DNA of 10,838 nt. Origin: an uncultured Lachnospiraceae bacterium (GTDB taxonomy: Bacteria; Bacillota; Clostridia; Lachnospirales; Lachnospiraceae). How positions within the stretch are numbered: the first letter of the stretch is position 1; each line of letters opens with the position of its first letter. The stretch covers positions 1 through 10,838 of the forward strand of contig CABUBX010000071.1 of NCBI GenBank assembly GCA_902489925.1, given 5' to 3'. Made by a program: the position numbers and the translations under genes. Below the pieces are notes generated by a model. The model was not told the DNA's origin and made no database searches. It saw nothing but the letters and a program-made list of their open reading frames with translations. Shown in pieces: positions 6,979 through 10,838 of this stretch.

Positions 6979-9083
6979 ACCTGAATTTAGAATTGAAACC
7001 ATCGGAAACGAGGAATCTTTTCCATTTATACATTACAAAGATAAAGCCTGTATTGATTGAAGATGCTTTATTTACGGATGGAACACCTTTTTATAGAAAG
7101 TACCGAAGAATTGGCGGCGGTTATGAAGTCCGCCTTAGATTTCGTACAGCAAGGGATAACACAGAAGCTGTAACGGTTGTCACGGCAGAACGTGAATATC
7201 CTATGAGAAAACTGAAATCAGAGGCGATGTTTGATTATTATGAGATGAAGATGCTGTGTACAGAGGGTATGCGCTATTATTTTAAAATTACGGATGGCGT
7301 TAAGACGGTCTATTATAATAAACGGGGTGTGATGCATGAGGTGCAGGATTATTACAATTTCTGCTTTGTACCTGCATTTACGACACCGGACTGGGCAAAG
7401 GGCGCGGTCTTTTATCAGATTTTTACAGACCGCTTCTGCAACGGCAATAAAGATAACGATGTTCTTGACGGTGAATATGTTTATATTAACCAGAAGGTTG
7501 AGCAGGTGAAGGACTGGTCGGCACTGCCTAAGACGATGGATGTGGCTCGTTTTTATGGCGGAGACCTTCAGGGGGTGATGTCAAAGCTGGATTACTTAAA
7601 AGGACTCGGTGTCGATGTTATTTACTTAAATCCTATTTTTGTTTCTCCGTCAAATCATAAGTACGATATACAGGATTACGATTATGTTGACCCTCATTTT
7701 GCGGTCATTGTTCATGATGACGGCGAGTGTCTGAAGGACTGGGAACATGAAAATTCAATGGCTTCAAAGTATATCAGCCGCGTGACAGATAAAAGGAATC
7801 TTGAGGCAAGCAATGCCTATTTTATAAAGCTTGTGGATGAGATTCACAAGCGGGGTATGCGTGTCATTTTAGACGGTGTTTTCAATCACTGCGGTTCCTT
7901 TAATAAGTGGCTTGACAGAGAGAGAATCTATGAGTCGCAGGAGGACTATGAAAAGGGTGCTTACATCTCTGCAGACAGTCCTTATCGCAGCTTCTTTAAA
8001 TTTAGGGAGGGCTCAAACTGGCCATATAACAAAGCCTATGACGGATGGTGGGGACATGATACACTGCCTAAGCTTAATTATGAGGGGTCTGAGGAGTTGG
8101 AGGATTATATTTTGAGAATTGCTAAAAAGTGGGTGTCACCGCCATACAATGCCGATGGCTGGCGGCTGGATGTTGCTGCGGATTTGGGCTATTCGAGTGA
8201 GTATAATCATCAGTTTTGGAAAAAGTTCAGAAGGGCTGTGAAAGAGGCGAAGCCGGATGCCTTAATTCTTGCCGAGCATTACGGTGACCCTGCCCCATGG
8301 CTTCAGGGCGACGAGTGGGATACGGTCATGAATTATGACGCCTTCATGGAGCCGGTGACATGGTTTTTGACAGGTCTTGAAAAGCACAGTGATGAATTTA
8401 GAGGTGACCTTTTGGGCAATCATATAAGCTTCAGAGATGCCATGAGCCATCATATGTCTCGTTTTCACTATGAATCTTTGCATGTTGCCATGAATGAGCT
8501 TTCAAATCATGACCATTCAAGATTTTTGACGCGAACCAATCGGCGTGTCGGCCGTATAGCGACCACAGAACCGTGGGTGGCAGGCAAGGATGTGAATAAG
8601 GCTGTAATGCGCAGTGCTGTTGCCATTCAGATGACATGGCCGGGTGCGCCGACAATTTATTACGGGGATGAAGCCGGTGTATGCGGATTTACCGACCCGG
8701 ACAGCCGACGGACATATCCGTGGGGCCGTGAAGATATGGATTTACTGCGTTTTCATCGTGACATGATAAGAATCCATAAGACAAGCAGAGTATTTACACA
8801 TGGTTCCTTTAAGTATCTGTACGGAGAACATGGCGTTATTGCCTATGGACGTTTTGATGAGGATAATCAAGCGGCGGTTGCTGTCAATAATAATGATGCG
8901 TGTGTATCGGTGACAGTGCCTGTATGGATGCTTGGCGTAAATGACAGGGTGAATATGTCGGTTGCGTTAAGAAGTGACGGCAGCGGCTATGTCTGTCCGG
9001 GCAATCGTGAAAAAATTATGGTTGTAAACGGCACGGTGAATCTTAAAATGCCGCCGCAGTCCGTATTTGTGCTTATAAAATAA
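6975..9083 (+). CDS. GH13 alpha-glycosidase, neopullulanase/cyclomaltodextrinase type
   Basis: This is a retaining GH13 enzyme expected to hydrolyse alpha-1,4 (and some alpha-1,6) bonds in maltodextrins, cyclodextrins or pullulan fragments. No signal peptide or anchor is seen, so it should act in the cytoplasm on imported oligosaccharides. An N-terminal beta-rich domain (1-125) resembles the CBM34/E-set domain of this group. The catalytic barrel (about 140-600) shows region I DGVFNH (300-305), region V LPKLN (364-368, close to the MPKLN typical of subfamily GH13_20), region II GWRLD with nucleophile D399, region III ILAE with acid/base E434 and region IV NHD with D513. A beta domain (605-702) closes the protein. 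At 702 residues it is about 100 longer than typical neopullulanases; an extra stretch at about 240-275 contributes. AAGGAG at 6956-6961 is 13 nt before ATG. It stands alone, without transporter or regulator genes in view. Exact substrate is not predictable. Confidence 0.9.
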   Translation: MNLNLELKPSETRNLFHLYITKIKPVLIEDALFTDGTPFYRKYRRIGGGYEVRLRFRTARDNTEAVTVVTAEREYPMRKLKSEAMFDYYEMKMLCTEGMRYYFKITDGVKTVYYNKRGVMHEVQDYYNFCFVPAFTTPDWAKGAVFYQIFTDRFCNGNKDNDVLDGEYVYINQKVEQVKDWSALPKTMDVARFYGGDLQGVMSKLDYLKGLGVDVIYLNPIFVSPSNHKYDIQDYDYVDPHFAVIVHDDGECLKDWEHENSMASKYISRVTDKRNLEASNAYFIKLVDEIHKRGMRVILDGVFNHCGSFNKWLDRERIYESQEDYEKGAYISADSPYRSFFKFREGSNWPYNKAYDGWWGHDTLPKLNYEGSEELEDYILRIAKKWVSPPYNADGWRLDVAADLGYSSEYNHQFWKKFRRAVKEAKPDALILAEHYGDPAPWLQGDEWDTVMNYDAFMEPVTWFLTGLEKHSDEFRGDLLGNHISFRDAMSHHMSRFHYESLHVAMNELSNHDHSRFLTRTNRRVGRIATTEPWVAGKDVNKAVMRSAVAIQMTWPGAPTIYYGDEAGVCGFTDPDSRRTYPWGREDMDLLRFHRDMIRIHKTSRVFTHGSFKYLYGEHGVIAYGRFDEDNQAAVAVNNNDACVSVTVPVWMLGVNDRVNMSVALRSDGSGYVCPGNREKIMVVNGTVNLKMPPQSVFVLIK

Positions 9084-9094
9084 TAAATGATTGT

Positions 9095-9128
9095 TTTATA
9101 TTGCTTTATATTTTAAATACAATATAAA
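9095..9128. repeat. A/T-only direct and inverted repeats after the GH13 gene
   Basis: TTTATATT occurs at 9095-9102 and 9105-9112, and its inverse AATATAAA is at 9121-9128. The resulting hairpin is all A-T and has no T tail on the plus strand. It is at best a weak terminator for the GH13 gene, for which no better one is visible before the tRNA promoter. It may instead act as an A/T-rich element upstream of that promoter. Confidence 0.35.
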
Positions 9129-9135
9129 AAAGTAC

Positions 9136-9164
9136 TTGCATTTTGTATGAGATTATGGCATAAT
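9136..9164 (+). promoter_or_regulatory. Promoter of the tRNA-Tyr/tRNA-Leu unit
   Basis: TTGCAT (9136-9141) and CATAAT (9159-9164) are separated by 17 bp, with TG at 9156-9157 giving an extended -10. The predicted start near 9171 lies 15 nt before the mature 5' end of tRNA-Tyr. Confidence 0.7.
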
Positions 9165-9185
9165 AAATTCTCGTGAGGAATGCAT

Positions 9186-9267
9186 GGATGGGTTCCCGAG
9201 TGGCCAAAGGGGGCAGACTGTAAATCTGTTGTCGACGACTTCGAAGGTTCGAATCCTTCTCCATCCA
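9186..9267 (+). tRNA. tRNA-Tyr (GUA)
   Basis: Acceptor GGATGGG (9186-9192) pairs with TCCATCC (9260-9266) with one G-T wobble, and the discriminator is A at 9267. The anticodon is GTA at 9220-9222. A long variable arm makes this a class II tRNA of 82 nt, as bacterial tRNA-Tyr should be. The T loop reads TTCGAAT. CCA is not encoded. Confidence 0.96.
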
Positions 9268-9290
9268 TTTAGCGACAGCTATTATAAGCT

Positions 9291-9376
9291 GCCGGCGTGG
9301 CGGAACAGGTAGACGCACAGGACTTAAAATCCTGCGGGCCTAATCGCCCGTACCGGTTCGATTCCGGTCGCCGGCA
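9291..9376 (+). tRNA. tRNA-Leu (UAA)
   Basis: Acceptor GCCGGCG (9291-9297) pairs perfectly with CGCCGGC (9369-9375), with discriminator A at 9376. The anticodon stem CAGGA/TCCTG (9318-9322 / 9330-9334) encloses anticodon TAA at 9325-9327. The long variable arm is the class II leucine type. CCA is not encoded. It lies 23 nt after tRNA-Tyr in the same transcription unit. Confidence 0.97.
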
Positions 9377-9385
9377 TTTTTAGAG

Positions 9386-9422
9386 AAAGCCTCGGATACA
9401 TTTGCTGTATCTGGGGCTTTTT
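9386..9422 (+). terminator. Terminator of the tRNA-Tyr/tRNA-Leu unit
   Basis: A 15-pair stem joins 9386-9400 with 9406-9420, including wobbles, around the loop TTTGC and ends in a run of five T's (9418-9422). It also separates the tRNA unit from the convergent minus-strand gene. The A-tract on the other side is short, so it is less convincing as a terminator for that gene. Confidence 0.85.
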
Positions 9423-9495
9423 GTCATGTGAAAGATATTTGCGTTTGTATTTACGCGGCAGAGGCTGGCACGAATTTTTTGTGACATACCTCTGT

Positions 9496-9786
9496 CTAAT
9501 GATATACTTTTTCTGTCTCTAGGATTTCTTTAACTTTCTCCACCGGAAATCCTATAAGCTGTGCTATTTTCTCCAAAGATATATTATTTTCTATCATGCG
9601 ATTGATAATCATCTTTTGTCCTGAAATTTCGCCGACAAGTTCTCCCTCACGGCGTCCTTGGGTTATACCACAACTAAGTCCTTGAGTTATACCACGACTA
9701 AGTCCTTGATTCAGACCACGGTTAAGTCCGGCTTGCTCTGCCTTATTTGCTTTTTCCTGTGCCCACAGTCTTAATCCCTCGCACAT
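9496..9786 (-). CDS. Predicted internal in-frame product of the Rpn gene (RpnS-like, 96 aa)
   Basis: ATG at 9786-9784 is codon 263 of the Rpn gene and is preceded, with 7 nt spacing, by a perfect AGGAGG (9799-9794, minus strand). Independent translation initiation is therefore expected. The 96-residue product would contain MCEGLRLWAQEKANKAEQ, the four-residue glycine repeat and the C-terminal helical motif, but no nuclease residues. Rpn genes in other bacteria are reported to produce such short C-terminal proteins from internal starts, and these block the toxicity of the long form. The site is seen; the antitoxin role is inferred from that work. The alternative is a chance match, since the Thr-Gly-Gly-Gly-Asn stretch forces G-rich codons. 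Confidence 0.55.
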   Translation of the reverse strand: MCEGLRLWAQEKANKAEQAGLNRGLNQGLSRGITQGLSCGITQGRREGELVGEISGQKMIINRMIENNISLEKIAQLIGFPVEKVKEILETEKVYH

Positions 9787-10572
9787 ATTGCCACCTCCTG
9801 TATGCGTCTGTTCTATCATCTTTTCGCTGTCAATCATCGTATCAATAAAGTTCCACACTTCTTCTCCTGCTTTGGCGTCTTTGTACTTTTGTATCGCCTC
9901 GTCTACACGGCTTTCAAAAACCGCCCGCGTAAAATCAAAAGCCATGATAATATCCTTATTATGGAAAACATATTCTCCGCTTTTTCTTATTTCCAAAAGG
10001 TTCATGCTGTAATTGCAAAACGCGCCCTCCATCGCTTTCGGTATGTCTGCCATCATGTCTCTTAAATTCAGAGGGCCGTCCCATGGCGTTTCGCCGTAAT
10101 ACACGGTTAGGGTAATTATCGGATGCAGCTTATCTTCTTTTTTCATCTTTGATAAAAATTCATCGGATGTCTGAAACTTTCCTGTCCTTGACGGAAGACT
10201 GCGGTATTCCTTTAAATAGCCCATGCCGTCATAGAGCATGTGCCTGAGCGGCATCGCATAATGGATATGCTGCTGGGCTTCAACACCTAAAAGTACAAAT
10301 GTCATGTCATCGGCGAATTTTTTTACTACATCACGACGACGCTCAAGCCCTTCCGAATAGCCATCCATCTTAATTGTCCCTGAAACGTCCGTATCCATCT
10401 CCTGAAGTGACTCTGCACATATCACTTCTGCGCCTCCAAAAACCGCACCGTTAAAAAGGTCGGCAAACCGTTCATTATCTCTCCAAAACTCCTTAAATGT
10501 ACTGTCCTTTTTTAATTTACTTCTCAAAATGGTCCTTCCTTTGAATAAAACAACGAATATCTGTATAAACAT
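9496..10572 (-). CDS. Rpn-family PD-(D/E)xK nuclease-like protein with intragenic C-terminal ORF
   Basis: Rpn (recombination-promoting nuclease, formerly putative transposase YhgA-like) proteins are DNA endonucleases, and some are toxins with anti-phage activity. The 358 residues show the family N-terminal motif around FWRDNERFADLFN (29-41), then QEMDTD with probable active-site D60 and GVEAQ with the E-x-Q pair E98/Q100. HIHYAMPLRHMLYD (102-115) follows, as in clostridial Rpn proteins. A hinge with glycines every fourth residue (282-318) leads to a C-terminal helical motif, ISLEKIAQLIGFPVEKVKEIL (331-351). ATG at 10572 has AAGGA 5 nt upstream. A TTG at 10527 (codon 16) has AAGGAAGG 6 nt upstream and would remove a hydrophobic N-terminal extension not expected in the family, so the true start is uncertain. 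No transposon ends are seen. It is convergent with the tRNA unit and has two candidate promoters. Its cellular target cannot be inferred. Confidence 0.88.
   Translation of the reverse strand: MFIQIFVVLFKGRTILRSKLKKDSTFKEFWRDNERFADLFNGAVFGGAEVICAESLQEMDTDVSGTIKMDGYSEGLERRRDVVKKFADDMTFVLLGVEAQQHIHYAMPLRHMLYDGMGYLKEYRSLPSRTGKFQTSDEFLSKMKKEDKLHPIITLTVYYGETPWDGPLNLRDMMADIPKAMEGAFCNYSMNLLEIRKSGEYVFHNKDIIMAFDFTRAVFESRVDEAIQKYKDAKAGEEVWNFIDTMIDSEKMIEQTHTGGGNMCEGLRLWAQEKANKAEQAGLNRGLNQGLSRGITQGLSCGITQGRREGELVGEISGQKMIINRMIENNISLEKIAQLIGFPVEKVKEILETEKVYH
9656..9727 (-). repeat. Three 24-bp in-frame tandem repeats in the Rpn gene
   Basis: Copies lie at 9656-9679, 9680-9703 and 9704-9727. The first two agree at 22 of 24 bases and the second and third at 19 of 24. 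Each encodes eight residues made of two Gly-x-x-x units (GLNRGLNQ, GLSRGITQ, GLSCGITQ). The copy number can change by slippage or recombination without shifting the frame. There are no spacers between copies, so it is not a CRISPR array. Confidence 0.9.
9794..9799 (-). promoter_or_regulatory. Intragenic Shine-Dalgarno AGGAGG in the Rpn gene
   Basis: On the minus strand the sequence reads AGGAGGTGGCAATATG. This six-base match and 7-nt spacing are better than the site in front of either candidate start of the full-length gene, suggesting the short product could be made in excess. Confidence 0.6.
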
Positions 10573-10652
10573 CCTTATCCTTAGTACATTTACACCAAAG
10601 TGATTGACGTCGCTTCAATTTATGGAGTTTTATCTTTCGTGAGTATACTTTT

Positions 10653-10680
10653 ATTGTAACAATGTGGGTAAAAAGGTCAA
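10653..10680 (-). promoter_or_regulatory. Proximal promoter of the Rpn gene
   Basis: Read on the minus strand, TTGACC (10680-10675) and TACAAT (10658-10653) are 16 bp apart, with TG one base before the -10 (extended -10). The -10 lies within the palindrome ATTGTAACAAT region at 10653-10663. The predicted start near 10646 gives a leader of roughly 74 nt to the ATG at 10572, or about 120 nt to the TTG at 10527. Confidence 0.6.
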
Positions 10681-10696
10681 GCCCCCTATTTTGTGA

Positions 10697-10724
10697 ATTT
10701 TACATTGGATTTGTGAAGTGTCAA
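10697..10724 (-). promoter_or_regulatory. Distal promoter of the Rpn gene
   Basis: On the minus strand a perfect TTGACA (10724-10719) is followed after 16 bp by TAAAAT (10702-10697). The predicted start is near 10690. Together with the proximal promoter it forms a tandem pair. Confidence 0.5.
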
Positions 10725-10838
10725 TTATGGTTTGTCGACACAGCATATTTGAAACTTTATCATTTCTATTTCCTGCACGGAGTCAGCATATCATTTTTGT
10801 GACACGCGGCGTCTTTCTATTCGAGCCGTGCGCTTATT
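10725..10838. other. Window-end intergenic stretch without a recognisable gene
   Basis: No ORF with a ribosome binding site, RNA gene or terminator is seen here. The only distinct element is TTTGTCGACA at 10731-10740, which contains the 8-bp palindrome TGTCGACA and matches 8 of 9 bases of the Spo0A box TTTGTCGAA. It lies just upstream of the distal Rpn promoter. A gene may begin or end beyond the window edge. Confidence 0.4.

Noticed and set aside
9106..9318. Minus-strand ORF across the tRNA genes
   Set aside because: It runs antisense through tRNA-Tyr and into tRNA-Leu, lacks a ribosome binding site, and its residues reflect tRNA sequence.
9291..9500. Mobile-element insertion at the tRNA-Leu 3' end, with the nuclease gene as cargo
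   Set aside because: No integrase is present and I found no second copy of the tRNA 3' end (for example GATTCCGGTCGCCGGCA) within the window, so there is no attachment-site evidence.
9656..9727. CRISPR-like short repeats
   Set aside because: The 24-bp copies are directly adjacent without spacers and lie in frame inside a coding gene; they are protein-coding tandem repeats.
9496..10572. Transposase of an insertion sequence
   Set aside because: Although the family is often labelled putative transposase, no terminal inverted repeats or target-site duplication are visible around it.

Overview
The window looks like chromosome of a low-to-medium-GC, endospore-forming Firmicute, most likely an anaerobic Clostridia member close to Lachnospiraceae. 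The grounds are a full-length SpoIIE, the Firmicute gene order tRNA-Met / spoIIE / tilS / hpt / ftsH (Bacillus subtilis has tRNA genes upstream of spoIIE, then tilS-hprT-ftsH), AGGAGG-type ribosome binding sites, tRNA genes without an encoded CCA, and an Rpn-type PD-(D/E)xK nuclease of a kind common in gut clostridia. The species cannot be named from sequence reading alone.

Layout: (1) 1-93, 3' part of a tRNA-Met gene and its terminator. (2) 170-2654, spoIIE with its own promoter, whose -35 and -10 boxes are 21 bp apart as in the Spo0A-activated B. subtilis spoIIE promoter, and a short-T-run terminator. (3) 2677-6648, a probable tilS-hpt-ftsH operon: tRNA-Ile lysidine synthetase, purine salvage phosphoribosyltransferase and membrane AAA protease, ended by a strong terminator. 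(4) 6649-6974, a non-coding stretch that may hold a ~100-nt small RNA with C-rich patches and its own terminator, then a promoter overlapped by a palindrome. (5) 6975-9083, a cytoplasmic GH13 alpha-glucan hydrolase of neopullulanase/cyclomaltodextrinase type, possibly coupled to a 3-codon upstream ORF. (6) 9136-9422, a tRNA-Tyr / tRNA-Leu transcription unit. (7) 9496-10724 on the minus strand, an Rpn-family nuclease-like gene with two tandem promoters.

Regions 1-3 are housekeeping and developmental. SpoIIE activates sigma-F in the forespore. TilS makes tRNA-Ile2 decode AUA. Hpt salvages hypoxanthine and guanine, and FtsH performs membrane quality control. The GH13 enzyme probably degrades imported maltodextrins, but no transporter or regulator gene is in view.

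The most noteworthy signal is inside the minus-strand Rpn gene. A perfect AGGAGG lies 7 nt before an in-frame ATG (codon 263), predicting a separate 96-residue product from the C-terminal part. This fits the model in which Rpn nuclease toxins are inhibited by an antitoxin translated from within their own gene. The predicted short protein contains a run of ten glycines spaced exactly four residues apart, encoded partly by three 24-bp tandem repeats.
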